64,000 nt of DNA from JBKBUF01 sp046290815 (GTDB taxonomy: Bacteria; Bacteroidota; Bacteroidia; Cytophagales; Cytophagaceae): assembly GCA_046290815.1 (NCBI GenBank), contig JBKBUF010000019.1:1-64000 (forward strand), in the 5' to 3' direction. A program made the position numbers and the translations under genes. The notes beneath the pieces were generated by a model that had not been told where the DNA came from, searched no databases, and saw nothing but the letters and a program-made list of their open reading frames with translations. The first letter of the stretch is position 1, and every line of letters begins with the position of its first letter. This document shows, one piece after another, positions 52,945-61,878 of this stretch.

Positions 52945-53244
52945 CTAAACCCTTCCTTTATTATCCCAGTGGCTCTCGGTAATTTCTCCATCTACTCTTT
53001 TTTTAATCTTCCTTGTATACTGTTCGCCAGAAATATGACCGTTGGATTTTCTTTTTCCGATGAAGATGGTTACAGGTTCCCCCTGTTCATTGGTGAAAAA
53101 GCTGATGTCTTTGTTGCCAAGAATAGCATCGATTCTGGTACAGGGTTTGTATTTCTTCTCCAGCTTTTTAATCAGAAAGTTTCCTAGTCCTTTGCGGAAC
53201 TTTTCTACGTTTTGATGTTGTCTTTCGTCGTCCCTGTATTTCAT
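52945..53244 (-). CDS. Hypothetical small basic protein
   Basis: From ATG 53244 the protein has 99 residues beginning MKYRDDERQHQNVEKFRKGL; upstream in-frame starts at 53280 and 53295 are possible. It is soluble and basic, with GEPVTIFIGKRKSNGHISGE and a C-terminal TESHWDNKGRV. No family is recognised. The 3' end lies near AACACTCTAACACC repeat words in the junction with the CoA-transferase gene. Confidence 0.6.
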   Translation of the reverse strand: MKYRDDERQHQNVEKFRKGLGNFLIKKLEKKYKPCTRIDAILGNKDISFFTNEQGEPVTIFIGKRKSNGHISGEQYTRKIKKRVDGEITESHWDNKGRV

Positions 53245-53335
53245 AGTATGGGTTTTATATCTAAAACCGAAATGATTCATCTTAAGTGTCCGCAAATAAT
53301 TGATGGAATCAAAAAGTCTTCAATAAAGAATGGAT

Positions 53336-53803
53336 TTAACTCACAATCATTAATATTAATTCAACCGCGAAAAGATTCATTATTTTAACTTCATCATTTA
53401 TCTGATTCACTTTTCTATTTATAAGGGTCATTCCAATCCAAACCAGTAATGAAAGCCATTTAAACACTACCAGACCTAAGTCTGGCCAATGAAAAAGTCT
53501 TAATAAATTTATTGTGATAATCGGAAGTGCATAAGTAACAATGAGAAATTTATAAATAAGGTTGATTGGTCTTTTAAATATTGAAATAATAAAGATGATT
53601 CCTGATATAATAATGGCAGGAATAAATGAGTAAGCATATATTGGTACTTTTATGTTTAAAAATACTTTAAAAAAGTAAATGAGATTGGCACAGAAGAATA
53701 ATGCAAGGATAACCCTGTAAGGCTTTCTTTTTATTTCAAAAAAATATTTTCCAGAAACAAAAACATAAAAACCGGCAATGAGAAAATAATAGTTGGAAAG
53801 CAT
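53336..53803 (-). CDS. Hypothetical multi-pass membrane protein
   Basis: A 155-residue protein with about five membrane helices (near residues 3-18, 28-46, 55-75, 85-103, 110-128). It has no recognised motif. Its start overlaps the stop of the upstream gene by one base (TAATG on the minus strand), so the two are translationally coupled and may form a complex. Function is unknown. Confidence 0.65.
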   Translation of the reverse strand: MLSNYYFLIAGFYVFVSGKYFFEIKRKPYRVILALFFCANLIYFFKVFLNIKVPIYAYSFIPAIIISGIIFIISIFKRPINLIYKFLIVTYALPIITINLLRLFHWPDLGLVVFKWLSLLVWIGMTLINRKVNQINDEVKIMNLFAVELILMIVS

Positions 53804-54306
53804 TATGGTGCTTGTTCAATTTTCAATAAAGTTTTTTTGTCTGTTGTATAAGAAAGTTTCACTTTTTCGCCAATTTCAAACTTGTAGTATATTTCCTTAG
53901 GAATAAAGTAAGAAACTCCATCGATATGCAGGTAATATTCCGAAAGTTTAGGGCTAGTAACTAAATTAGCCGGAATGTTACCCTGTAATGCAAAATTGGT
54001 TTGGATGATTTTTTCAGAAATGACCCCTGTAAAAATTATTTTTTTGCCTGATACTAAATACCGGACTGATTTAAATTTTATCCATGCAAAAATGATTATG
54101 ATAAAAATAAAAAGGATATCCAGATGGGTTTTAGTGAAATTATTATTGATGAAATTTAGCTTGGTTTCTTTAAGAAAAATTCTGCTGGCAACATATGTTA
54201 CCGTAATAATAATCAATATAAGTACGTAGGAAATAACATTCTGAATTAATTCACCAATAATTATTTTCCTGTCATCCGAAGAGAGTGGTTCTAATTTATC
54301 ATGCAT
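53803..54306 (-). CDS. Hypothetical membrane protein
   Basis: From ATG 54306 (MHDKLEPLSSDDRKIIIGEL) the protein has 167 residues; an upstream in-frame ATG at 54369 would overlap the SRPBCC gene. Two membrane helices lie at about residues 25-42 and 60-77. A soluble beta-rich domain follows (KIIFTGVISEKIIQTNFALQ; YYLHIDGVSYFIPKEIYYKF), reminiscent of small OB-like or SH3-like folds. No family is recognised. It is coupled to the multi-pass protein gene downstream. Confidence 0.65.
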   Translation of the reverse strand: MHDKLEPLSSDDRKIIIGELIQNVISYVLILIIITVTYVASRIFLKETKLNFINNNFTKTHLDILFIFIIIIFAWIKFKSVRYLVSGKKIIFTGVISEKIIQTNFALQGNIPANLVTSPKLSEYYLHIDGVSYFIPKEIYYKFEIGEKVKLSYTTDKKTLLKIEQAP

Positions 54307-54334
54307 TTTGAGAAACCTATGGTATGGATTCTGC

Positions 54335-54751
54335 TTAGTTTTCTTCGGTGTATTTCTTGAAATTATCAAGTATCGCTTGCCATCCTTGCTTTTGCATCTC
54401 TACAGGGTTTTGGCTTTCTGCAAGGAATGTAATGGTAATTTTAGTCTTCCCGCCAATGTCTTCAAAAGAAATTTCAGCCCCTCTACCGTCTTCCATTACA
54501 TAAACTATTTTCTGCTGATCTTTAATCTCGGTATAAGTTGCTATAAAATCAAAACCAAAGCTACCATCTCTGGCTTCCATTCTCGATTTCATTTTTCCTC
54601 CTACTCTCAAATCATTTTCTGCTGACGGACAATGCCAGCTCTCATGAGCGAAATTCCATCTGGTAATATGCTCAGGGTTTGAATAATAATCCCATACTTT
54701 CTTTTTGTCAGCAGAAATTGTAGCGGTTATAGTGATTTTTTGTGGTTGCAT
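54335..54751 (-). CDS. SRPBCC (AHSA1-type) domain protein
   Basis: A 138-residue START-like protein. The pattern ITATISADKKKVWDYYSNPE, then HITRWNFAHESWHCPSAEND and a C-terminal helix (EMQKQGWQAILDNFKKYTEE) is that of activator-of-Hsp90-ATPase-homologue proteins. These bind hydrophobic ligands in a cavity under the long helix. Length is normal for the family. It is cytoplasmic; ligand unknown. It lies 12 bases after the TPR gene. Confidence 0.88.
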   Translation of the reverse strand: MQPQKITITATISADKKKVWDYYSNPEHITRWNFAHESWHCPSAENDLRVGGKMKSRMEARDGSFGFDFIATYTEIKDQQKIVYVMEDGRGAEISFEDIGGKTKITITFLAESQNPVEMQKQGWQAILDNFKKYTEEN

Positions 54752-54763
54752 GAAGTATTTTAT

Positions 54764-55558
54764 TTACTTGCAAATTTTTTGTTTTGTTTCTAAAAGGTCT
54801 GAACGACCATAAATGATTGCCTGTTCGATGTCTTTACAGGCAAGGTTTAACTCTCTCAGTTTTAAATATGCATCAGCTCTATTTGTTAATGCCTTAACAT
54901 AATTTGGTTTTATATTAATTGCTAATGAAAAATACTCTATCGCTGCTTGAAGTTTATTTTGCTCGAAATATATGAATCCAAGATTATTTAATGCCTTGTA
55001 GTTTGTAGAGTCTGCCTTTATTGCACGTTGGTAAAATATTATTGATTCTGAAATTTTGTTTACTTTATCAAAGGCATTTCCAAGGCCAAATAAAGCTACA
55101 GACCATTCCGGTTTTAATTGTAGTGCAGTATTAAAATCTTGAATGGCCAAATCATTTTTGTTTGTCCTCAAATAAAGTAAGCCTCTGTCATTATAGGCCC
55201 ATTCATTCTTTGGATGCTTTGCTATGGATTTACTCATAAATTGGATTCCAATATGATACTCTCCAGTCCTTTCGTAACAACAGCCTATCATGTAATAAGG
55301 ATAATAATTATTGCTATCCAATCTTATCAATTCTTTATAATCATGAATCGCCCCGTTCCAATCTTCTATTTTAAATTTCAATTCAGCCCTTCTAAAAAGT
55401 GCATCTTTATCGTTTTTGTCAAGTTGAATAAAAAAATCTTCATCTTTTATCCTTTGTCTGATAAATTTATACTGTGATGTATCTGGAAGAACTGCTTTTT
55501 CTTGTCCTATTACAGTTAGTGAGTATAGAAATCCTAACAAAAAATATATAGTACTCAT
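54764..55558 (-). CDS. Secreted tetratricopeptide-repeat protein
   Basis: A 264-residue protein with signal peptide MSTIYFLLGFLYSLTVIGQ. About five TPR units follow from residue 45 (DKDALFRRAELKFKIEDWNG; YYPYYMIGCCYERTGEYHIG; EWAYNDRGLLYLRTNKNDLA; VALFGLGNAFDKVNKISESI; ALNNLGFIYFEQNKLQAAIE). TPRs are binding scaffolds. By export signal it acts in the periplasm. It is first in a minus-strand row with the SRPBCC and membrane-protein genes. Partner unknown. Confidence 0.88.
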   Translation of the reverse strand: MSTIYFLLGFLYSLTVIGQEKAVLPDTSQYKFIRQRIKDEDFFIQLDKNDKDALFRRAELKFKIEDWNGAIHDYKELIRLDSNNYYPYYMIGCCYERTGEYHIGIQFMSKSIAKHPKNEWAYNDRGLLYLRTNKNDLAIQDFNTALQLKPEWSVALFGLGNAFDKVNKISESIIFYQRAIKADSTNYKALNNLGFIYFEQNKLQAAIEYFSLAINIKPNYVKALTNRADAYLKLRELNLACKDIEQAIIYGRSDLLETKQKICK

Positions 55559-55833
55559 ATTCAGATTCTAATTATATTATAAACTTAATGAAAATAGTTA
55601 AAATTTATAACAATGATTTTATATTGAACTTATAAATTTTAAAATCAATTTTTTGAGACTTAGAGACTGGTTGTCCGTAATACTAATCTTTCGTCCTTTA
55701 CAGATCATTAATTTGTATTAGAGAACACTTTAATCCATTTTGAATGAATTGATTTAGTTTTGAATGAAATTTAAGTGTTTTTTTAACTTTTCCTTTATTT
55801 CCCGGTTTTTTCTGCAACTTCGAATAAACCATT

Positions 55834-57309
55834 ATGGTCATTTTGCAGAATTATTCTTCAAGACTTACAAATGCTTTGGTTTCCTACTTCTCCAAAACAT
55901 TCTACCTGGATCTTAGAAGCATTTCTGCACTGAGAATAGGAATAGGTTGTGTTCTGCTTGCTGATATAATAATTCGCTCTACAGATCTCAGGACGAATTA
56001 TACTATGGAAGGATTACTTCCCGCAGAAGCACTTTTCAGGTATGCATGGTCAATTTACTCTTTTTCTTTTTATACCATTTCTGATAATTTTTATATTCAG
56101 TCGATTATATTCATGATAAATGCAGCATGCATTTTATGTTTGATATTCGGATATAGGACAAGGCTATTTACCATTTTATGCTGGCTGTTTCTGCTTTCTC
56201 TTCATAATAGAAATCCTCTGATCCTGCAGGGTGGCGATGACTTCCTTCGAATGATTCTTTTCTGGGGAATTTTTATGCCTTGGGGAGCCAGGTACTCTAT
56301 TGATAGCTTGAACTCTCATGGATCTGATTCCGTTTTTGTGTCGCCTGTCGGATTGGCTTATGTCACGCAAATAATGTTTTTGTATGTCTTTTCCGCATTG
56401 CTTAAATCTTCTCCGGAGTGGACTACGGAATTTACTGCCTTATATTATGCCCTTAGTCTCGACCAGATTGCCTATTATCCCGGTAAGTTCCTTTTGAATT
56501 TCCCTACTTTGATGAAGATGCTTACCGCCGGTGTTTATTTCCTGGAACTATATATCCCATTCATTCTTCTGCTTCCCATGAAGAATCAGAAGTTTAGAAA
56601 TATCTTTTTTGTACTCATAGTATTATTACATATAGGGATAGGTCTTACTATGAATGTGGGCCTGTTTCCTATCATTTCCACGGTTTCCATGATAGGATTG
56701 CTTCCGGGAAATCTTATTCAGACGGTTGCTGATAAAATTTATTCTATAACTAATCTGGTAAAATATATCCCTTCGGTATTTAAAAGAAGTGCAGGTTCAC
56801 ACAAAAAGGTAACTGAGCCAATCCTTGTATCAGTATTGATCCTGCTTTTATTTGTGTATAGTGTATCCAATAATTTTCACTCTGTGGGAAGACCAAATGT
56901 CATATCAGCATCGTTTGGTCCGGTGGGAGAATGTGTCCGTATCAATCAGTTTTGGGGAATGTTTGCTCCATGTGTTTTAAAAGACGATGGCTGGTTTATT
57001 TATCTTGGGGAAACAGAATCATGTAAAGAGGTTGATTTATATTTAAATAAGGATTCTGTTACTTATGAAAAGCCTGATTACATAGCCGGTACTTTTAAAA
57101 ACGACAGGTGGAGGAAATACCATGAAAATCTCCTGTTCAGAGACAACGACATTTTCCGCCATTATTATTGCAGTTATCTTATGAGAAGATGGAATAACTC
57201 ACACGAAGATAAACTTACCAACCTTAAGATTATTTATATGAAGGAATTTACTCTTCCTGATTATCAGGAAAGTGTTCCTGTAAAGGAAGTGCTTTGCGAG
57301 TGTTGGTAA
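55834..57309 (+). CDS. HTTM-domain membrane protein
   Basis: A 491-residue multi-pass protein. The region at about residues 25-290 matches the HTTM domain shared with vitamin K-dependent gamma-carboxylase: LDLRSISALRIGIGCVLLAD, GYRTRLFTILCWLFLLSLHN, GGDDFLRMILFWGIFMPWGA. The C-terminal part is soluble, with VGECVRINQFWGMFAPCVLK and WRKYHENLLFRDNDIF. Bacterial HTTM proteins are mostly uncharacterised and gamma-carboxylase activity should not be assumed. It is in the inner membrane, with the tail likely outside the cytoplasm. It converges on the next gene with a 4-base gap. Confidence 0.9.
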   Translation: MVILQNYSSRLTNALVSYFSKTFYLDLRSISALRIGIGCVLLADIIIRSTDLRTNYTMEGLLPAEALFRYAWSIYSFSFYTISDNFYIQSIIFMINAACILCLIFGYRTRLFTILCWLFLLSLHNRNPLILQGGDDFLRMILFWGIFMPWGARYSIDSLNSHGSDSVFVSPVGLAYVTQIMFLYVFSALLKSSPEWTTEFTALYYALSLDQIAYYPGKFLLNFPTLMKMLTAGVYFLELYIPFILLLPMKNQKFRNIFFVLIVLLHIGIGLTMNVGLFPIISTVSMIGLLPGNLIQTVADKIYSITNLVKYIPSVFKRSAGSHKKVTEPILVSVLILLLFVYSVSNNFHSVGRPNVISASFGPVGECVRINQFWGMFAPCVLKDDGWFIYLGETESCKEVDLYLNKDSVTYEKPDYIAGTFKNDRWRKYHENLLFRDNDIFRHYYCSYLMRRWNNSHEDKLTNLKIIYMKEFTLPDYQESVPVKEVLCECW

Positions 57310-57313
57310 TATA

Positions 57314-58486
57314 TCAGCTGTGTTGAAGAGATCGATATACCTTCCACATCATTTTGTCCAGGTCACTGAAATATTCTTTATGATCGGGTCTTCCGTTAAG
57401 CAATATTACCCAACTTGCACCATTAGAAATTTGTGCAGCAAGGGCAGAGGTACCTGGCAAACTTCCGGTATGCCATATATTTCCATTAGATCCGATCTGG
57501 CACCCTAATCCATACTTATTGCATACATCAGATCCTTCACGCATTTTTTTTAAAGTTTGAGAATTTAATACGTGATTGATTCTGCTTTTTTCATTCAGGC
57601 TCTCCATGAAACTAATTAGCTCCCTTGCAGAAGCCACCCAGCCTCCATGGGCATCCATGGTTGACATGCAGAAACTCCCATAAGCAGGATTTACCATCCG
57701 TTTATCAGGATAGCAGGAGGAAGACAAACCTCCGGTGTAGTACTTTACTTCTCCTTTCAATCTTGTTTCTATAAAATCACTGCCGATTTCCATAGCATTG
57801 ATACCACAGGGGAAAAGGATATTTTTCTTTACAAAGTCGCTGTAAGATTCTCCACTTAATTTCTCAATAATCCTTCCAAGAATAGCATAACCCAGATTGC
57901 TGTAAGCATATTTGGTACCAGGACTGAAGTCAAGTCTTTGACCTAACATATAAGTGATAATATCCTCAGCTGTAGGAGGATTATTTCTGTTCTGGATATT
58001 TTTAATATTCTGATAGAACATAGCATCCCCGCTAATTTCTCTATCCCATCCTGCAGTATGCTGCAAAAGTTGTTTTACTGTTATTTCCAGAATCCTTTTA
58101 TCGCGGATATTTGAGAGATCATAATGGTTAAGCAAGGACATACTGCCGAAGACAGTATCCTCCAGTTTTATTTTGCCATCCTGCTCCAGTTTAAGAATGG
58201 CTGCCGCGGTAATCATTTTCGAAATGCTTGCAATTCTGAAGAGATGATCAGATGTTACAGTCTCTTCATTTTCTCGGTCGGCATAACCATATCCTTTGGA
58301 GAAGATGATGTTTCCTGAATTCGCTATGGCAATGGAAGCTCCGGGGATATTCCATTTTTTCAAAAAATCAGAAATAATCCTGTCTTGCTCATTTCCCGAA
58401 GAAAAATCGGAGACATAACTGGCGTGATTTTGTACCGGCAAAGAAAATATCAGGATAGATAAAAATACAAGTGCTGCTGTTTTCAA
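57314..58486 (-). CDS. Serine beta-lactamase-like hydrolase
   Basis: A 390-residue secreted class C-type serine hydrolase. The signal peptide ends near residue 22 (QNHASY). The Ser-x-x-Lys tetrad is ASISKMITAA (about 87-90), the Tyr-x-Asn motif YAYSNLGYAI (about 195) and the third box HTGSLPGTSA (about 339). The family includes esterases, D-amino peptidases and penicillin-binding proteins, and true beta-lactamase activity is not implied. It is likely periplasmic. No regulator or partner is adjacent. Confidence 0.92.
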   Translation of the reverse strand: MKTAALVFLSILIFSLPVQNHASYVSDFSSGNEQDRIISDFLKKWNIPGASIAIANSGNIIFSKGYGYADRENEETVTSDHLFRIASISKMITAAAILKLEQDGKIKLEDTVFGSMSLLNHYDLSNIRDKRILEITVKQLLQHTAGWDREISGDAMFYQNIKNIQNRNNPPTAEDIITYMLGQRLDFSPGTKYAYSNLGYAILGRIIEKLSGESYSDFVKKNILFPCGINAMEIGSDFIETRLKGEVKYYTGGLSSSCYPDKRMVNPAYGSFCMSTMDAHGGWVASARELISFMESLNEKSRINHVLNSQTLKKMREGSDVCNKYGLGCQIGSNGNIWHTGSLPGTSALAAQISNGASWVILLNGRPDHKEYFSDLDKMMWKVYRSLQHS

Positions 58487-58490
58487 ATCA

Positions 58491-58540
58491 AATCAGGAAT
58501 TTTGGAAGAAACAAAAGTCTCCGTCCAAAAATTCCCGATT
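58491..58540 (-). terminator. Long hairpin between two minus-strand genes
   Basis: AATCAGGAATTTTGGA (58491-58506) pairs with TCCAAAAATTCCCGATT (58524-58540) with one mismatch and one bulge. It lies between the Thr/Gly-repeat lipoprotein and the beta-lactamase-like gene, so it probably ends the former. No clear T-run follows. Confidence 0.55.
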
Positions 58541-58588
58541 TTGAAATCACCTTTTAAATATACTATTGAGAATAAAGCAATATTATTA

Positions 58589-59290
58589 TTACATACCTCC
58601 ACCGGTAGTTCCACTTGTTGTGGTACCGCCAGTAGTTCCACCATTTGTAGTGGTACCAGCAGTAGTTCCAGCTGTCGTTCCGGCAGTAGTACCGTTTGTG
58701 GTAGTTCTGGTTGTTCCAGCTGTTGTACCTGCTGTAGTTCCTCCATTAGTGGTAGTTCCTGCCGTAGTGCCATTCGTAGTGGTTCTGGTAGTTGCACCTG
58801 TGGTTCCGGCAGTAGTACCGTTTGTGGTTGTTCTTGTTGTTCCTGCAGTTGTGCCTGCTGTTGTGCCGTTAGCTGTTGTTCCTCCGGTTGTTCCCTGAGG
58901 AGTTCCTGCATTGGTTGATCCTGTGGTGCCAACTGTTGTACCTGCCGTCGTACCTCTTCCTGAGGTTGCTCCTACAGTGGTTGTACCATTTCTTTGTGAA
59001 GCGGTAGTACCAGTAGTTCCATTGCCATTGGTGGTAGTTCCTGTGGTTGTACTATTTGTTGTTGTTCCTGCTGTAGTACCTCCGTTTGTGGTGGTTCCTG
59101 CAGTAGTTCCGTTTGTTGTTGTTCCGGCAGTAGTGCCTTCTCCGTTACCTGTTGTTACTCCGGTGGTTGCTGTTGTAAAACCCGGTTCATTTGCTCTGTC
59201 ATCCTGAGCGGTGTTTCTTTCTCTGTTCTCGCAAGATATCATTGTTAATGTTCCTGCAATGCATACTACTGTTATGAAGAGTTTTTTCAT
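58589..59290 (-). CDS. Thr/Gly-repeat lipoprotein
   Basis: A 233-residue lipoprotein with signal MKKLFITVVCIAGTLTMISC (Cys 20). After a short charged stretch (ENRERNTAQDDRANEPG) the remaining 190 residues are nearly all Thr, Gly, Asn and Ala, as imperfect repeats of TTNGTTAGTT and TTNGGTTAGT. The DNA is a matching set of GTAGTTCC/GTAGTACC words on the plus strand, so long open frames also appear in other frames; only this one has a lipoprotein signal. It probably forms an extended stalk or gel-like segment on the outer membrane. No family is recognised. Confidence 0.75.
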   Translation of the reverse strand: MKKLFITVVCIAGTLTMISCENRERNTAQDDRANEPGFTTATTGVTTGNGEGTTAGTTTNGTTAGTTTNGGTTAGTTTNSTTTGTTTNGNGTTGTTASQRNGTTTVGATSGRGTTAGTTVGTTGSTNAGTPQGTTGGTTANGTTAGTTAGTTRTTTNGTTAGTTGATTRTTTNGTTAGTTTNGGTTAGTTAGTTRTTTNGTTAGTTAGTTAGTTTNGGTTGGTTTSGTTGGGM

Positions 59291-59322
59291 CGGTATATTA
59301 TTTGTTTTAATATTTTAAGTCA

Positions 59323-59345
59323 GAAGGTTTTTCATAAAAACCTTC
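59323..59345. promoter_or_regulatory. Perfect hairpin in a divergent promoter region
   Basis: GAAGGTTTTT and AAAAACCTTC form a perfect 10-bp stem with a three-base CAT centre. It sits in the 166-base gap between the divergent lipoprotein and M48 genes. It may be a regulator site or a leader hairpin of the lipoprotein mRNA. Confidence 0.45.
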
Positions 59346-59456
59346 CCTGTTTATTAATGATGTCTTTAGAACCCAAGGTTTATAATTATGTTTAGCAAAA
59401 AATAAAAAATAAACCTTACCAGGAACCAATTTGGCGTACCTTAAGGTTTTGCCTCT

Positions 59457-60389
59457 ATGAAATCAGCTCAAAAAATCCTTTCTATTTTCGTGTTTTTTGT
59501 TTTTATCAACCCTGCTTTTGCCTGTTCATCGGATACAGGTAACACTCAGGTTGTTCAGGACGATGACGACAAATGTTCAGCACCAAGCTCTAAATTGACG
59601 GAGCAGGAAATTGCGGGTATGCAGGTGGAAGCCCAGACTATTATCGATAATATTCTGAATGAAGTAGGCTTGAAAAGTAATTTTGATGTGAAACAGGGAA
59701 AGGTTCGTAATGCAATGGCTGTGGTTCACAACAAAAAAAGATATATATTATATAATCCTCTTTTTATCAAGAGAATAAGAACTGCCTGCAATACCGATTG
59801 GTCAGCAATAAGTATTCTGGCACATGAAATAGGACATCATCTTAATGGTCATACTATAACTACAAAAGGAAGTCATCCTGCCATCGAACTGGAAGCTGAT
59901 GAATTTTCAGGATTTGTGCTGAGAAAAATGGGTGCGCCTCTTGATGAAGCTCAGGCAGCAATGAGAGTGTTGAGCAGCAAAAAAGGTTCAAAAACGCACC
60001 CTCCGAGACACGAAAGACTTGCAGCCATTGAGAAAGGATGGAATCAGGCTGATCAGCAGATTATGTCTATAATAAATAAACATAATGGAAAAGGCTCAGA
60101 TGAAAGAGTATTGGTTAAAGGGAGAAATCCATCCATATCTATCAATAGAAATTATGTATTAAATGATGTAACCTTTTTAAATATCCCTGAAAAATATTAT
60201 CTGACAAAAAAATATAATCTGGTAAGGGTAGGAGAGAATGGAGTTGAAGTAATCGGTAAAATGATGAAGTCAGATACAGAGGTTTTTTTATCCCTAAAGA
60301 ATAAAGCATTATTCAAAGTATCTGCTAACGGACAAATTATCGGAGATGGTAATCAGGTAGTTGGGCAGATAGTGGATCATGTTCTGTAA
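59457..60389 (+). CDS. M48-family metalloprotease
   Basis: A 310-residue secreted zinc protease. The signal is MKSAQKILSIFVFFVFINPA followed by FACSS, so it may be a lipoprotein. The zinc motif is HEIGHHLNGH (about residues 122-131), with a likely third ligand in ELEADEFSGFVL (about 145-156), and later THPPRHERLAAIEKG as in M48 proteins. The C-terminal 100 residues form a small beta domain (RNYVLNDVTFLNIPEKYYLT). The role is probably periplasmic protein quality control. It is divergent from the Thr/Gly-repeat lipoprotein. Confidence 0.88.
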   Translation: MKSAQKILSIFVFFVFINPAFACSSDTGNTQVVQDDDDKCSAPSSKLTEQEIAGMQVEAQTIIDNILNEVGLKSNFDVKQGKVRNAMAVVHNKKRYILYNPLFIKRIRTACNTDWSAISILAHEIGHHLNGHTITTKGSHPAIELEADEFSGFVLRKMGAPLDEAQAAMRVLSSKKGSKTHPPRHERLAAIEKGWNQADQQIMSIINKHNGKGSDERVLVKGRNPSISINRNYVLNDVTFLNIPEKYYLTKKYNLVRVGENGVEVIGKMMKSDTEVFLSLKNKALFKVSANGQIIGDGNQVVGQIVDHVL

Positions 60390-60393
60390 TTTC

Positions 60394-60450
60394 AGTAAGC
60401 AAGCAGTATGCAATAAGCAGTTAATGTGCCTACTGCCTATTGCTTACTTC
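60394..60450. repeat. AAGCAGT inverted repeats in a convergent junction
   Basis: AAGCAGT-type words on the left (60394-60420) are mirrored by ACTGCCTATTGCTTAC on the right (60431-60448). The pair can form a hairpin between the convergent M48 and GH5 genes. Confidence 0.75.
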
Positions 60451-61686
60451 CTATTCAGCCTTTAATCCCAGTGCCTTTATATAACCTGCATTAGGTCTGC
60501 AGTTTTTATACTTACAGTTTTCAATAAAGCCATCCAGCGCAATCTTTATTTTCTCTCTGTCGGTCGGACAGTTTTTTCTGATTTCTTCGTAGTTCAGACT
60601 TGCTACTTCAGAATATTTGATAATCATATCATAATTTTCCGGAAAGTTGAAGTCGACAATTCCTTTTTTGTTTTCCAGCTTTTTGTATGGCCAATAAGTC
60701 CATCCAATGTTGTTTCTTTCTAAAAGTATTCGAAAGCTTTTTACCCACTCATCGGTATTTTCTCCTGTTTCTCCTATATAAATTGGCACGTTGTATTTAT
60801 CCCTGAAAGCAACAAATTTTTCAATTACCTTTTGAGTGGTATCACACCAATACAAATGAAAAGTATATACCAGTTTATTGTCAAATGGCGTACCGAATAC
60901 ATCGAAATTTGTATTCCATTGTGCACCTCCAAGAAATATAAGGTGGTTGTTATCCTTTTCACGGATAGCTTTTACAATATCCTTATACAAGGGCTCCAGG
61001 TAAGGATTAAGTTTTGAAGCATCGAAGTAATGAGCAATGGGTTCATTTAAAAGATCATAACCCATTACTGTTTCGTCATTTCTGTAATATTCTGCTATTT
61101 TCTTCCAGATATCAATAGTCAGATTTTTTAATTCCGGACTTTCGTATAACCAGGGATATCCGTAACTGTCATCAATGTTATCACCTGTTTGTCCACCCGG
61201 AGCACAATGCATATCCAGAATTACATACAGACCTTCTTTTTTGCACCAACCAATAATTCGATCAAGTAACATAAAACCTTCATTGGAATTTGCGCTTCCC
61301 ATGTATTCATCCTGAGTAAAGAGTTTGTAATGAAATGGCACACGGATAGTGTTCATTCCTAAACTCTTCATGTACTTTACATCTTCGTAGGTGATATATT
61401 CATCCAGAAATCTTCGCCAGAATTTCTTCGTATCTTCAGGTCCTATAATTTGACTGAATAGTATATTAATATTTGTCGGAGAGCTATAGGTTTTGCTTAA
61501 TTTAAACATATAACCTTCCGGTACCAGCCAGTTACCAACATTAGTTCCCCGGATAATTAAAGGCTTTCCGTCCCTGCCAATAATTTCCTTACCTTTTACC
61601 GAGACAAAGGAATTGTTCTGCGAAAAAGCAGAAGTGAAGCTGATGCAAATGATTATAACGAGAAGGAAAATATTATTTCTTAACAT
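60451..61686 (-). CDS. GH5-family glycoside hydrolase
   Basis: A 411-residue secreted family 5 hydrolase. The signal peptide ends near residue 22 (TSAFSQ). The TIM barrel shows VSVKGKEIIGRDGKPLIIRG, NTIRVPFHYKLF, LYVILDMHCAPGG, the acid/base Glu in YDLLNEPIAH (about 214) and the nucleophile Glu in YIGETGENTDEW (about 306). The opening RGTNVGNWLVPEGYM is of the exo-1,3-glucanase/cellulase type, so the substrate could be beta-1,3- or beta-1,4-glucan. It has no T9SS signal and no CBM, and is probably periplasmic like the GH9 enzyme. Confidence 0.93.
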   Translation of the reverse strand: MLRNNIFLLVIIICISFTSAFSQNNSFVSVKGKEIIGRDGKPLIIRGTNVGNWLVPEGYMFKLSKTYSSPTNINILFSQIIGPEDTKKFWRRFLDEYITYEDVKYMKSLGMNTIRVPFHYKLFTQDEYMGSANSNEGFMLLDRIIGWCKKEGLYVILDMHCAPGGQTGDNIDDSYGYPWLYESPELKNLTIDIWKKIAEYYRNDETVMGYDLLNEPIAHYFDASKLNPYLEPLYKDIVKAIREKDNNHLIFLGGAQWNTNFDVFGTPFDNKLVYTFHLYWCDTTQKVIEKFVAFRDKYNVPIYIGETGENTDEWVKSFRILLERNNIGWTYWPYKKLENKKGIVDFNFPENYDMIIKYSEVASLNYEEIRKNCPTDREKIKIALDGFIENCKYKNCRPNAGYIKALGLKAE

Positions 61687-61827
61687 GATGACTATTGGCT
61701 TAGGTTAACATTGTTAAAATAGCAAAAAATAGCAGGAGGGAGAAAATAAAATTATCTGAAGTTTGAACATTTGTTTACAAATTGTATCTCTTAAATAAAT
61801 CAGATAATTATTTCCGGAATTTTTGTA

Positions 61828-61878
61828 TTCTTAATTCTTAATTCTTAATTCTTAATTCTTAATTCTTAATTCTTAATT
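61828..61878. repeat. TTCTTAA heptamer repeat overlapping a gene end
   Basis: Seven near-perfect copies of TTCTTAA run from 61828 to 61878. The last copies encode the final residues (IKN) and stop codon of the ABC transporter gene, so the repeat reaches into coding sequence. Confidence 0.85.

Noticed and set aside
57314..58486. Antibiotic-resistance beta-lactamase
   Set aside because: The class C-type motifs are shared by many esterases and peptidases, and no ampR-like regulator is adjacent.
58502..58932. Three further open frames (two plus, one minus) over the Thr/Gly-repeat gene, rich in Val-Pro, Ser-Cys or Gln-Glu-Leu-Pro
   Set aside because: Repeat periodicity keeps all frames open. Only the frame used here has a lipoprotein signal and a sensible start.
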